A DNA stretch of 64,000 bases from Laccaria trichodermophora. Lineage: Eukaryota; Basidiomycota; Agaricomycetes; Agaricales; Hydnangiaceae. The notes beneath the pieces were generated by a model. It had not been told where the DNA came from and searched no databases. It was given only the letters and a program-made list of their open reading frames with translations. The DNA is taken from NCBI GenBank assembly GCA_018417955.1, contig JACTVC010000006.1, positions 434,001 to 498,000 of the forward strand, in the 5' to 3' direction. The position numbers and the translations under genes were made by a program. Below are positions 16,931 through 28,980 of the stretch, one piece after another. Each line of letters starts with the position of its first letter. Positions within the stretch are counted from its first letter, which is position 1.

Positions 16931-17987
16931 GCTGCTTGAGCTTCTTTGAGGTGAGGGCGCGCAGTTGATGCATCATTGAATGCTTCTATCTGTGATCCTC
17001 TTTATCGGCGGGTGGCTGGAGCGCTCAGTCTTGGTTCTTGATGATGATGGGATGCCTGATGTTCACTAAAGTTTTCGTTGCTATTGCTTGAAAGCGATTC
17101 GTTAGGATGGCTTCCATTGAATAAACCCTTTGCAGCCAAGCCATGCTGCGTGAAGTTGTGTTGAATGCAAGTTGAATGTCACCCAAGAATCGACGAACGA
17201 TAGACTCAACAGGGACAACGATCAAATTCCAACGTCAACATCCAACTTCTTCCCACTTCCCCCATTCGCATGCAATTCCTTTATCGAGCATTCGCATCTA
17301 CCAGAGCTGTCGCAGAGTCCGAAATGAGTTGTTTGTTTGTTTTTCTTGTTGATTTGCGATCAACGGATGCGATTACATCATATTCCCCACTCCACCCACC
17401 ACCCACTGGCACCACTGTAAATCCCAGCATCAAGTGATTCCAGCTATCCACGATACGCGAGGTCACGCCTAGATTTCGCAACATGCCCATCAACTTCTAC
17501 ACAAACTGGATTTGACTCAGAGACTCGCAAGGCCCCCTTGAAGCAATTTCTGGTGACAACTATCTTGCCACTGCTAACGCGCTCAGCTGACGTCTTTCAA
17601 TTCAGAATACGAAAGGGGATCCCATGCGCGTTTTTTCAGATGTTTTGCTAGGGTATGTTTTACGGTTTGTGTCGCATTGGGAGGAAATAACAAAAATTGG
17701 GCCTCTCGTTTTGCTGATAGCTATCAAACCACATCTAAGCTCACTCCCTGAATTCATCCAATGTAGAGAGAACCGAGATCCCCCCGAGTAACTTGCAGTC
17801 TGGGGTCCTGGCCAAATTTATCTCCAAGAAACTCAGAAGCACTTGGAGCAGCAACCAGGCTGTGTGTGGTACAGCGCACTTGATGATGCAGTGATTGATC
17901 AAAAAATCGAAGTCTCTATTTAAGTTGCAGGTTTCGCACAAAGCGTTTATCTGAGCTTTAGCTCTCCACTCTTCCTCGTCTTTCGCA
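16931..17987. other. intergenic region
   Basis: No gene is recognised in this 1 kb. Small frames on both strands lack domains. The last 200 bp should contain the promoter of the sugar transporter. Confidence 0.4.
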
Positions 17988-20398
17988 ATGTCCTTTGACG
18001 AACTTTCTAATGAGAAAGGCAATGGCGCCGGGCATGGCACTTTAGAGGCTCAGCTCCAGATCGATCTCGCTAACAATATCCAGGCAAAGTGAGTTTTGGA
18101 TTGTCCAGGCTTATCGTCGGCGGTATCATGTTACAACGTCGCTTGCAGGATTCAGAACCCACTACATGGCCTCTCACGAGAGCAGCTCATGGAAAATGTG
18201 GAGGAATTCGTCAAAGAGAAAGGGATGGAAGACAAATTAGGTCTCTTTGAGAAAGCAGCTCTTCTCGCGCAGAACCCGAAAGACTTTGAGCAAATCCCCG
18301 GAATGACTGAAGAAGACAAGGAAGTTATCCGGCGAGAAACGACGCGTACGTGATCTAATATGAAGCCCCAGAATTCAACTGATATTAATTCATCAAAGAT
18401 CGATGGAGCCAGTCGCGCGAACTGTATTTTACTGTAGTCATTTGTAGTTTGGCCGCCGCAGTCCAGTGGGTATTGCGAAATTATTGTCACTCCCCACCTT
18501 GATACTCATCTATTCATTTCATACAGGGGCTGGGATCAGACTGGCTCTAACGGCGCCAACTTATCTTTCCCTCAGGCGCTTGGGATCGACAATACACCTG
18601 GCAGCCCAAACGCTCAGAGGAATGATTGGATCGTCGGGCTCATCAACTCCGGGTACGTTACAATACAGCGGTCTTGCCGCAACCGTCCGTAATTACCTTA
18701 CTCTTATTTTGACAGCCCCTATATCGCTTCCTGCCTTCTTGGGTGTTGGCTTACAGATCCTCTGAATCACTTTTTTGGGCGTCGTGGAACCCTCTTTTTC
18801 TGTGGTATCTTCTGCACTTTAAGCGTTATTGGACAAGGGTTGGCGCAAACCTGGCCGCAGCTTTTGGTGAGACACGATTTATTATTCGATCTTGGCTCTA
18901 CTCACTTAATTTTAGGTCTGTCGCTTGCTCCTAGGTTTGGGGATGGGTCCCAAAGCATCGACATCTCCTGTTTTTGCTGCCGAAAACGTCCCAGCAAATA
19001 TTCGTGGGGGTCTCGTCATGTCCTGGCAGATGTGGGCAAGTAACATCCATCGTTTCGGACTTTAGCTTTAGTGGTCCTGACGCCACTGATCGTAGACTGC
19101 GTTCGGTATCTTCCTCGGATTCTCCGCCAATCTTGCTCTGCAAGGGGTGGGGAATATTGCTTGGCGACTAGAGCTTGGGTCTGCCTTCCTTCCTGCCGTT
19201 CCATTGACAATTGGTATTTATTTCTGCCCTGGTACGTCTTGTTTTTTTTTTTCACGAGTTGTGTCACCAAGTCTTGAATTGTAGAATCTCCCCGTTGGTT
19301 GATGAAAAAAGGTCTTTACGCCGAGGCCTTTAGATCATTCTGTCGTCTCCGCAACAGTGAACTGCAAGCTGCGCGTGACTTGTACTATGTCCATTGCCAG
19401 CTCGTGGAAGAGTACAAGGTTCTTCACGGTTCCACGTACTTCACGCGCTTCCTTGAGCTTTTTACGGTTCCCCGCATACGCCGCGCGACGCTCGCCAGTT
19501 GGGTTGTGATGATTGCTCAGCAGATGTGTGGTATCAATATTATCGCCTTTTATTCATCGACAATTTTCGTACAAGCCGGATATTCTTCTAAACAGGCTCT
19601 TTTGGCTTCGTGGGGTTTCGGTCTCATCAACTGGATTTTCGCATTTCCTGCTGTTTGGGTATGTTTTTAGAATAATTTTTTGATGATCTTTTGACAAGGT
19701 TCACATAGACCATCGACACGTTCGGCCGTCGGAATTTACTGCTGTTCACGTTCCCGAACATGGCCTGGACTCTCCTCGCAGCTGGATTCTGCTTCTACAT
19801 CCCAGAAACTAGTCAAGCGAGGGTTCCCCTAATTGCGTTGTTCATCTTCATCTTCGCGGGTTTGTCACTCTCATGCATGTGAGGGTATCCGCTCACGTGT
19901 CATGTACAGCTTTTTATTCGCCTGGAGAGGGGCCAGTGCCGTTCACATACTCGGCGGAAGTATTCCCACTGACGCACAGAGAGATGGGTATGTCATGGGC
20001 AGTTGCGACGTGCCTATTCTGGGCTTCTGTCCTCTCCTTGACGTTCCCTCGACTCCTCAGTGCTCTGGGTCCAGTTGGAGCATTCGGATTTTATGCTGGC
20101 CTCAATGTTGCCGCGTTGATTATGATTTTCTTCTTGATGCCAGGTTCGCCTTGCCCTGCTATGGTCTCCTTTGACCCATATTTAGTTCCCTGCCATAGAA
20201 ACAAAACAACGAACCCTCGAGGAGCTTGATTACGTCTTCGCCGTGCCTACCTCAAAGCACGCTTCATACCAGCTCCGCGAGTTCCTCCCGTACTGGATCC
20301 GACGCTACATTTTGTTTCGGAGGAGGACACAACTCAAACCGCTTTACAATTTCGACGAGGTAGAGGCGATCGCCGTCTCCGGCGTTGAGCGTCCGTAG
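17988..20398 (+). CDS. MFS sugar porter family transporter
   Basis: This is a 12-TM major facilitator of the fungal sugar porter family, importing a hexose, polyol or related compound across the plasma membrane; the substrate cannot be read from sequence. The ATG at 17988 opens [14 protein letters not shown] long cytoplasmic N-terminus is followed by TM1 with [15 protein letters not shown], a loop motif [11 protein letters not shown], the [15 protein letters not shown] motif after TM6, a [17 protein letters not shown] segment (sugar-binding TM7), a second [11 protein letters not shown] loop, and the C-terminal PETK-type motif split by an intron, followed by [13 protein letters not shown]. About ten short introns are present. 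The protein is near 540 residues with no frame break, and its tail is basic and cytoplasmic. Confidence 0.9.
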
Positions 20399-21190
20399 GT
20401 GATTGTGGAGAATACTGACGCCATGAACGTTTACAATGCCGCAGTCAGACGACAACCTCCTTCCGCTTAAGTGGCCGCTCTTGTTTAGCTTCTCAAAAAA
20501 CACCGTATTTTTGGTATAGTCCTATCTGTAATCCATCTGTAATCAATCGTTAAGCACCTTGTGTTTTCCGGCGCAGATCTTTTCGAGTTGAGATGACTGG
20601 AACTCGCCGAGGTAATGTACACCCGATCTTGATCTAGAGGTCCTCTTTGCGGTCCAGTTGGCGTCGAAATATACACAGTTTACCAACGACTACCGTGAGT
20701 GCAACCCTTTCATGATCTCCAATTATTTCACCCTCTCAATGACGCTGAAGACTGGACGAATTTAGGATGATTTCTTTCGAAAGGTACACCATTTGCCATG
20801 TTTAATGGGCGTTTAGGCGGCTATTTGGCAAATTCCGTCGTGGACCGGACAAACATCGGAGAACCGGACTTTAGTCACACCACGATGTAGTTGAAGCTTG
20901 CTCTTATCACGGCCGCATTCACTGAGAAATCAAAGCACACTCGCCCCATTTAAAGATGACGCCTCGTTGTCTTACCGTCCCTTCACGATTCGAAGCCTGC
21001 CCTTCCTTTGTAAACGACTAAGATCATACAAGGCAGTTTGATATTCATATCCCACCCAAAGTGAGCGATCTCCGCGTGTTCCTTGAACGTTGGCTGATAG
21101 ACGCACTCTCAGCCGCAGAGCAGACATAAATTCGCTGCGTGTCAAGCTCGTTTCTCGAGTCCTCGTCTCTACGCCCGCATCCGAGCTGAA
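20399..21190. other. intergenic region
   Basis: No gene is seen in about 0.8 kb. The last part is presumably the promoter and 5' UTR of the low-complexity RS-protein gene. Confidence 0.4.
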
Positions 21191-21220
21191 TGCCTGAGTA
21201 CGATTACCCCCTCGACGGTC

Positions 21221-24200
21221 ATGAGCAATATCTTGACCACGCAGAACAGCATCACAGATTTAGACTGGGTTGACAGTGATTGGCACCGATATCCACCTAT
21301 GAGCAACATCGCCACCCCGCTGACCAGCCACACTTCTCAAGACAATCAACGCCGCCAACAAGGCTCCGTCGCAGACATCTTATCGACCACATCGCGCTCA
21401 GTCCGCCCGTCTAACACAGACCAATATATGCACTCAACGAATTCATCACGCGGGGGACGCGTATCACCCGGGGAGAGTTTGCTTTCCAGGGATCCCCCCC
21501 GATCAGCATCTCACACGTCCCAGCGCCTTCCTCCCATGTCCCCGCTGGACACTCCCAGAAGTTACCACACCCCACAATTCGAGTCAGGGAGTCTGAGTTC
21601 CAACTGGCCACTTCCGGAAGTGCGCCAGCAGGCTGCGCAACAAAATGGCACTATGCAAATCGGAAGCCGTTCTGGGTCGACTGTTCCTGGTACTACTATG
21701 TCGCAGTCGACTTTTCAGCGAACTGGGATACCTCGTCCGGGTTCGACTGTCCCACTGATGATGGGTTCTCGACCCACGTCGATGTATTCTGATTCTTCTT
21801 CCGCGTCTTCTAGTCTTGTTTCCGCCCCAATGAGTCGTTCCAACTCTACCTCTTTCCAACAATCTGGCGGCATGTCTAGATCTAACTCCGTCTCTCAGCC
21901 GTCTTTTCAGCAATCTGGCATGCAGTCTGGCGGTGGCATGTCCCGTTCTGATTCCACCTCTCAGCCATTGCTCCAACAATCTGGAGGCATGTCCGGCTAC
22001 TCTAATTCTCAGTCGTTTCAACAGTCTGGCATGCAGTCTGGTGGCATGTCTAACTCTAATCCTCAGTCATTTCAACAATCTGGCATGCAGTCTGGTGGCG
22101 GCATGCGTTCTAATTCTAGCGCCCAACAATCATTTCAGCCATACGACATGCCCCGTTCTAATTCCAACGCTCAAACGTCTTTTCAGCCCATCCCCTACGA
22201 CATGCCTCGAAACCCTATCTCCAATTCCAATTCGCAACCTAGCGGCATACTCAAGAATTCCAATACTCAGCAATCTTTTCAATCATACGACATGCCTCGG
22301 AACTCTAATTCCAATCCTAATTCCCAGCCTTATTTCCAACAATCCGGGGGCATGTCGGGCGGTGGCATGCCAAAATCTAATTCTAACACCCAACAATCTC
22401 TCCAACAAAACGACATGCCTCGAAGCTCTAACTCTAATTATAATTCCCAACCGTCCTATCAACAATGGACCATGGGATCTGGCGGGATGTCTGGAATGCA
22501 GTCCGGTGGTATGCCCAAGTCAAATTCTCACACCCAACAATCTTTCCCACAATACGACATACCTCGTAGCTCTAACTCTAATTATAATTCCCAGCCTTCC
22601 TACCAACAATCGAGCATGTCTAGTATGGGTTCTGGCGGGATGTCTGGAATGCAGTCCGGTGGTATGCCCAAGTCTAACTCTAACGTCCAACAGTCTTTTC
22701 AACCATCTGGTGGCATGTTTGGCATGCAGTCCAGCGGGATGTCTGGCATGCAGTCTAGCGGGATGCCTAGCGGTGGCGTGCCCAAATCCAACTCTGTCTC
22801 TTTCCAACAACCACTGCCAGGCGGGGCCTCTTCTGTAAAGCAACAAACGGCCATGAACACCCAAGCTAACAAGATGGCCTCCACGCCGCTTCCTAGCCTC
22901 GTGGCTCCGATTCCCAGTTTGGGTTCTACCATGCCTTACGACATGCCACGCTCAGGTTCCACTATTCCTTACAATAATCCTCGTTCAGGCTCTACCATGC
23001 CCTTCGACGTCCCTCGTTCAGGCTCTGCCTTGCCTCGTTCGAGTTCTACCACGCCATACGACATCCCACGTCCAGGCTCTGCATTGTCTCGTTCGGGTTC
23101 TACCATGCCTTACGAGATCCCTCGTCCAGGCTCTGCAATGTCTCGTCCGGCTTCTACCATGCCCTACGAGATCCCTCGTCCAGGCTCTGCATTGTCCCGT
23201 TCGGGTTCTACCATGTCATATGACATGCCTCGCTCCGCTGGGTATGTCCCCCAACAGTCTTATGGGACGCAGCCACGTTTTGGTTCGTCTGGATTCTCCC
23301 CCTCGGCGTTCCAACAATCCGGGATGCCGCGTTCAGCAGGGTATAACTATGGTAACATACCACAGCAATCTTTCCAGCGTTCGAATTCTGGGTATCACCC
23401 CCAACCATCGTCGCATTATGGATCTTACCCTCCCTCAGCATTTCAGCAAGGCGGGCTACCTCGTTCTGCAGGATACGTACCCCATCCAGCTGCGCAGAGA
23501 TCTTACTCCCATTCCGGGGCTGTTCAACAGGCCGGCATTCAGCCCATTCCTCAAATGGGCAGACCATCCTCGTCCTATTCCCTTTCAGGGTTTTTCCCTG
23601 ACCAAACTTCCCGACGTCATTCCAGTAATTCATACGGAAACTATCGTTCCACTTCGCGCGGACGTTCAAGCTCACGAGGAACCTCTCGCTCCAGACGTTC
23701 TCGTTCCAGGAGCTCGCGTGGTGCAAGTCGGCGTGGTTCCCGATCTTCGAGTCGGTCGACTTCTTCCCGTTCTTCGTCCCGCCGAGTGCGTAGTTCTCGC
23801 TCCTCGGGAAAAAGCTCAAAGAAAAGCTCGAAACGGCGCTCGGGGAGGAAAGGGATGTCAATTGTTTATGGGACGGGGTATACTACTATTCACCCGAACG
23901 CGACTAGCCCTACGGTGATCCAGCCATCGCCTACTGAGCCAATCGTGGTGCCGCTCCATGGGGGGAAGCGAGGGTATATGGTTGTTCCGCCGATTGGGAT
24001 GAACTTGCAGGTTTATGTGAGTCATATGTGATATGTGCTCAAGAGGTACTTTAATTAATTTGCAGGACACGCGGAATTTGAAGCCGAAACAGCACAAGAG
24101 CACGAGATTGAAAAAGCATCATGTACAGGGTGAGAAAAAGTCATTGATGGGAAAGCTCGCGGGCGGGCTTGTCGCGCCATTTAATGGGGGAGAGAGAGGG

Positions 24201-24254
24201 AGGAGTAGGAGTCGGAGTAGATCGCGAGTGCGGAGAACTGTTTCTGTGTACTAA
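21221..24254 (+). CDS. long Ser/Gln/Met-rich repeat protein with RS domain
   Basis: A single large exon of about 935 codons is joined by a GTGAGT...GCAG intron (about 24016-24065) to a last exon ending RSRSRSRVRRTVSVY. Residues about 205-525 are imperfect repeats of SGGM, NSNTQQSFQQ and DMPRS blocks. Residues about 565-675 are a cleaner repeat of RPGSALSRSGSTMPYEIP. Residues about 805-880 form an Arg/Ser domain like splicing-factor RS tails. A short ordered-looking segment, YGTGYTTIHPNATSPTV to KRGYMVVPPIGMNL, follows and is probably the conserved part. The protein is mostly disordered; nuclear, RNA-linked or condensate roles are inference. An alternative start at 21191 (MPEYDYPLDGHEQYLDH), spliced at about 21270/21341 into the same frame, is equally plausible. 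Confidence 0.7.
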
Positions 24255-24824
24255 TTCTCATATGATATAATAGCATCGTAAGTACTAGTAGATCACCGAA
24301 CTTTAACAGTAAATTTTGGGTACGCGGCATTGAATATTAGGGGACTCACAGGGGAACTTTAAGCTTTAAGCTTTAAACCTCAATTGGTTTTTTTTTTGGA
24401 TCGTGTTTCCTTGTCTACAAATTTCCGCAGTAGGTAGGTACCACTGCCAGTGGGCAGCTGACGAATTTAGAACGAAGAAACGAACCGCCCTCGTGATCCT
24501 CCCTGGACATATCAACAGGGGTTTCTTAAATTCATGATATACATCCTCGAGCGAAGAAGGAAATTGTCTAAAATGGCCGTTCGAGAAGAAATGACACCCC
24601 ACCCCAAATCTACATTGACTCCAAGCTAACAACGCAAGCCGAAGCTGCCAGCCTTTCAATCCAAGTGTTTGAGTGTTGCCGAGTTTCGAAGGTGGTATAG
24701 GGTATTATTATTACTCAGTAACAGAGGGTACAAATACTGCTCTCAATCTCCTATCCATCTTCCTCAAAAACGCGACTATGCGCCATCCAAGCTCAAGCTC
24801 ACAAACCTTCCTCACGAATCGTGT
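24255..24824. other. convergent intergenic region
   Basis: No gene is seen. Short frames on both strands lack domains. This is 3' flank of the RS-protein gene and of the minus-strand kinase-like gene. Confidence 0.35.
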
Positions 24825-26294
24825 TTAAAGGGAGGGCTGTGGGATACGGTACGCACCCCACTGACGAACAAACTCATCTGGCAAGCCCTTCCAACGGTCC
24901 CACTGTTTCCATACCACCATCTCTTGAAAGATCAGCTGTTGAGCCAATGTTTCTGAATCGAGTTGACTACGGAAAGTTTCGAGGAAGGAGAGATCTTCTG
25001 CAGCTGTGAATCTTTTTTCGATATCCAAAGTGAGCATTCTGTCCAAGAGGGGCGCTAGCATGGGTATCAGGGGAATAAAGAACTGTGTTGTGTTCAACGG
25101 AATGTACGTGAAATTTGAATGAAGGAGCTGTGATAAGGAGCTGTGATAGGATGGTACTTACCTGGAACCTACCAGCAAGACGAACACTCAGGCACCCTAC
25201 GTCGTATGCAAAGGGATTGAAGTCTAATTCAGCCTCTCATATCACACCCCACGGCTTATCGGCTACCCCTGGGATACATTCTTCTAAGGGCAATCGGTAT
25301 GAGGAGAGTGGTCTGCCGGGGGGGCAGCATTATTGAGAGATTGAAATCAAAGAGGGCACATGATGAACGACCCTCCGCCCGAAGTTGTTTTCGCACAAGG
25401 TTTCTCTCGAGACCTAGGAGGTCGCAGTTGGGGAGATGATTCATGAGGGCGTTGAACCAGATGATGTCCTGGAAGAAGGAACGAGGGTGAAATTCTAGAG
25501 TGAGAGGATGGAACAGAGAGTTTGTACGTACGCGATGAAAGATTCGGTGTTCGTGCAAGAATGCGAGTCCCTTGAAAGCATCAGTATATTTTAGCGGCAT
25601 GAAGTCCCCTGGATCACCTCTAAATAACATTTCATGAAATCCAATTCGGCCATGCTTGAAAACCAGGGCGCGCAGTCAAGTGAGCCCCACCTAATGTCTC
25701 ATCAACATCAAGTAGCAGGAAAGAATATCGTCAATTCTGACCTCGGCATAATAACAAACCAATGGCCATCATAAGGCAACAATACAAGAACGGGAATCAC
25801 TCCAGTGAATGTAGACGTCTGTTCGTTTAAAAGACGGTTGATCTGACATTCGTCGGAATCGCCCTTGACCAACTTGATTGCGACGTGTCGGCCTTGAGCA
25901 TCTTGGGCGAATTGTACACGTCCCTATCATCATCGGTGAATTCAGAACGATGAAGACTGGAGGCGCAATCACAATGACCCACGAAGCGAAGTCGGGGATT
26001 TCTACATGTGGATTGTCACCTCCAAGATAAGCAAAAGGCCATTCCTGCACGCCTTTGAATTCTGTTTGGGGGTATGTAAATGAAGTTTGACCGTCTTCTT
26101 CTTTAAGATACGTGTAGAGGTCGTAGCCGTGTTGTTGGAACCATGGACGCATTGCATCCCAGAACCGAATCCTTTCCTCGAGGTTGATCTCGAATTCGGC
26201 GGGTTCAAAGTCTATCTATGGGGAGACTGTAGAAGATAACCTCATCTCTTAAGATGCCTCATACCTTTGGTAAGCTTTCAGGAAGATCGTGCAT
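24825..26294 (-). pseudogene. atypical agaric protein kinase, probably inactivated
   Basis: The gene starts at the ATG at 26294 (MHDLPESLPK). After several short introns it reads GRVQFAQDAQGRHVAIKLVK (the VAIK lysine), then GLAFLHEHRIFHR joined to DIIWFNALMNH (catalytic loop HRD...N with no Lys after HRD), and CALFDFNLSIMLPP, where DFG is replaced by DFN. Later come AELDFNPFAYDVG and a C-terminal DRMLTLDIEKRFTA. This order matches the lineage-specific kinases common in mushroom genomes. The frame breaks after DFNLSIMLPP: a run of seven G (25318-25324, plus strand) seems one base too long, and an in-frame TGA lies at 25237-25239, while flanking exons remain well conserved. Either this is a young pseudogene or a very short 31-nt intron is used. 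Confidence 0.6.
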
Positions 26295-26586
26295 CGTACG
26301 TATGTTGAGAAGTCCTCAAATTGCCACTGCCAGAGGTTGAAATTCAAAAGCTGTTGGTACCTGTGACCTGTCAGGGCGACGGAAAAAAAAATACATTTTT
26401 GAAATCATGAGGAATGATTTTTTCCCGTCCAAAAAAGACAAAAATAAAGGTATCTTCAATCTTACCCGCCTTTGATGCCCATTTGTACTTTGAACAACGG
26501 AAGAACGAGTCATGAGCGCCATACGCACTGTGGCCGCAGACTGTGCAAAGGAGGCAGGGTAACCACGTGACGATACCCTCTTGACC

Positions 26587-28402
26587 ATGAACTCGACGTA
26601 CCCCATCCTCCCCTCCCGTCCTATCCTCCCGCACATTGGCACAACCTGCTCAAATCCACGCTGTGCGACCCCCTTAGAGTTCCTAGTACCATCTCCATAC
26701 CCGCGCCCAGGAACTTTACTCCAGATCCGATGTTTTCAATGTCAAACGATCGTTTCGCATGCTTTTTATCCAACTCAGGTGCCTTCATCGTCGGTGACAT
26801 CTTCGAGGTCTAGTCCAGGCTTAGCTGGAACTGGAGAACAACAACAGCAGCAGAGAAAGGGCCGGAAGATTGGGACGCAGGAGAGGCCACTTGAGACGGG
26901 GTATTATGATATTTTGGGTGTCCCGGTGACGGCGTCGACGGACGATATCAAGAAAGCTTATCGTTCGTTTTCATTCCATTTTCATTGTACTTTCTCGCCA
27001 ACAACATCGCAGGCCGCCTAGCAATCAAACATCACCCAGACAAAAACCCCGATGACCCCTTAGCAGAAGACCGCTTCAAGTCCATCGCCATCGCCTACCA
27101 AACCCTCTCAGACACCACCCTTCGCAAGAAATACAACGAGTTCGGTCCAAAGGAAAGCGCTCCGGAGGGTGGCTACGTCGATCCTGAAGAAGTCTTTGGT
27201 GCAATTTTCGGTGGCGATAAGTTTGTTCCCATTATTGGTCAGATCAGCTTGGCAAGGGATATGAAGAGCGCGCTGCAGGAGGCTGAGGAGGCTAGTGATG
27301 AGCCTGGTGAAAAGGCGACGGTGCTGGATGCAAAGGGAAGAGAGGTGATTAGTCCTGAGGAACGTGCCAGGAGGGAGGAGAAGGAGCGCGTGAAGGCGGA
27401 AAAGGATAGGCAGAAATCTGCAGAGGTTCGTTCAATTTTCTTTCTATCATTTCGTTTTCTTTCTATCATTTCGTTTTCTTTCCATCATTTCGTTTCTTTC
27501 TATCATTTCGTTTCTTTCTATCATTTCGTTTTTTTCCCCCTCATTTCGTTTCCTTTTTATCATTTCGTTTCTTTTTATCATTTCGTTTTCTTTCTTCCTT
27601 ATTCAACCGCTCTTTTAGAAAGCAGCTGCCCGTGCGGAAAGGGTATCCAAACTCGTCGAAAACCTCGAGCGCAAACTCGGCATATTCACAGAATCAGCTA
27701 CAACTCCATTAGACATAAACCCCTCCACCTCCTCCGACCTATCCACCAGCTGGCGAACTATCTGTTCGCTTGAAGCAGCTGACCTCTCACACGAATCTTA
27801 CGGCGTCGAATTGCTCCACTGCATCGGCTTCGTGTACGTTTCAAAGGCCAAACACCACCTCGCGACAAATCAGACACTGTTTGGCGTCGGTGGGTGGTTG
27901 CACAACGTTCAGGGAAAATATCATGTTTTTAGCGAAACGTACGTACGCCGTGCATCTGTTTCTAATTTTTTATGACAAGTTTTGACAGTGTATCAACCCT
28001 CCGAGCGGCAATCGAGCTCAAATCGGTATTCGACCAAATCCAAGCAGCCGAAAAGGCAGGGAACCTAAGTCCGGAGGAGAAGAAGAGGTTGGAGGAACAG
28101 GCGGCTGAGAAGGGATTACAGGCGTTGTTCAAGGTATTCCTATTTACTTTTCTTTTCTTTCTTTTCTAACTAACACTCGCCAGGGAACGAAACTAGAAGT
28201 CGAATCCATCCTCCGCGAGACGTGCGACCGCCTCCTCTCCGACCCTGCTGTATTACGCGAAAAGGCGCAGTTGAGGGCGGTGGCGCTGCAGATTCTTGGA
28301 GAGGCGTATATGAATGTTAAGAAGGATGCGCCGGAGGATGGGAGCGATTATGTGAAGATTGATACGAGGAGTAGTCGTGCGAGAGAGGGCGGGAGGGCGT
28401 GA
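26587..28402 (+). CDS. J-domain co-chaperone, Caj1/Djp1 type (DnaJ-X)
   Basis: This is an Hsp70 co-chaperone. The ATG at 26587 opens an N-terminal extension with C-x4-C (CSNPRC) and C-x2-C (CFQC) that looks like a zinc ribbon. The J-domain then follows: YYDILGV, an intron inside helix II, RRLAIKHHPDKNPDD with the essential HPD, and FKSIAIAYQTLSD. After a Glu/Lys/Arg-rich linker comes the X-domain (FTESATTPLDI, YGVELLHCIGFVYVSKA, VQGKYHVFSET), then LEVESILRETCDRLL and a stop at 28402. The layout is that of yeast Caj1/Djp1, proteins linked to peroxisomal and membrane-protein import. The intron at 27426-27618 is filled with a minisatellite. Otherwise the gene is intact. Confidence 0.88.
27437..27595 (+). 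repeat. intronic pyrimidine-rich minisatellite
   Basis: About eight or nine imperfect copies of an 18-nt unit close to ctttctatcatttcgttt lie inside the J-protein intron. The array is pyrimidine-rich on the sense strand and may serve as an extended polypyrimidine tract. Its length is likely to vary between strains. Confidence 0.85.
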
Positions 28403-28980
28403 TCGGCCCAATAGTTGTGTTCATGAATATCATCCTATGTTTTTCTTGTACTTTACATTCGGAGACAGTCGTTAATGATAATCGTAGATATAGACAACTT
28501 CGTGAACTGAAAGAATAATCATTGCAGTGCGCCTGCGGGCGATGCGATTGATTACCGCCAACATTTTTTCAGTAGCTTTCTTGTTGCCCAAAAGTGCTCT
28601 AGCTCAGAACTGCTTTCTACTCTGGTTAACTAGAGTTTGACATTGTTCCAATGTCAACAAAAACCTTGCTTGTATTTCATGCAGAATAAAAAATCATAAT
28701 CACTGTAGCACCCCTGTGGGCACTTTGAAGTTTGAAGCCAGCTATGGTGATTAAAAATGAGAGTAAGTTTGTGACCTTTTATTGGCTACTCGTCGCCGAA
28801 CCGCTTGCGCGGTTCGCTCCTCGCAGCCATAAAATTACAAAAAGTGACCCACTACTTATGCATTATGTAGTGGGAATTTAACATCTTTTGGTCAGTATTG
28901 TTACTAGTAAGTAGTATTGTATAAGTTGAAGACAGTAGATTGAGTAAGAAATCTCCCGGAAATCTCTCAGCAACTGGGGA
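28403..28980. repeat. intergenic region with several GC hairpins
   Basis: No gene is seen. In AT-rich DNA there are a GCGCC-TGC-GGGCG hairpin near 28530, CACCCCTGTGGG near 28712, CGAACCGC/GCGGTTCG (28797-28804 and 28809-28816, same stem as 10731-10749), and a perfect CCCACTAC (28848-28855) / GTAGTGGG (28867-28874) pair. This is the same repeat population as at 10336-10803. Confidence 0.55.

Noticed and set aside
21933..22838. 301-codon frame in a second reading frame of the RS-repeat gene
   Set aside because: Stop-free only because the DNA repeats lack stops in that frame; its Cys/Leu-rich repeats mirror the real protein's repeats.
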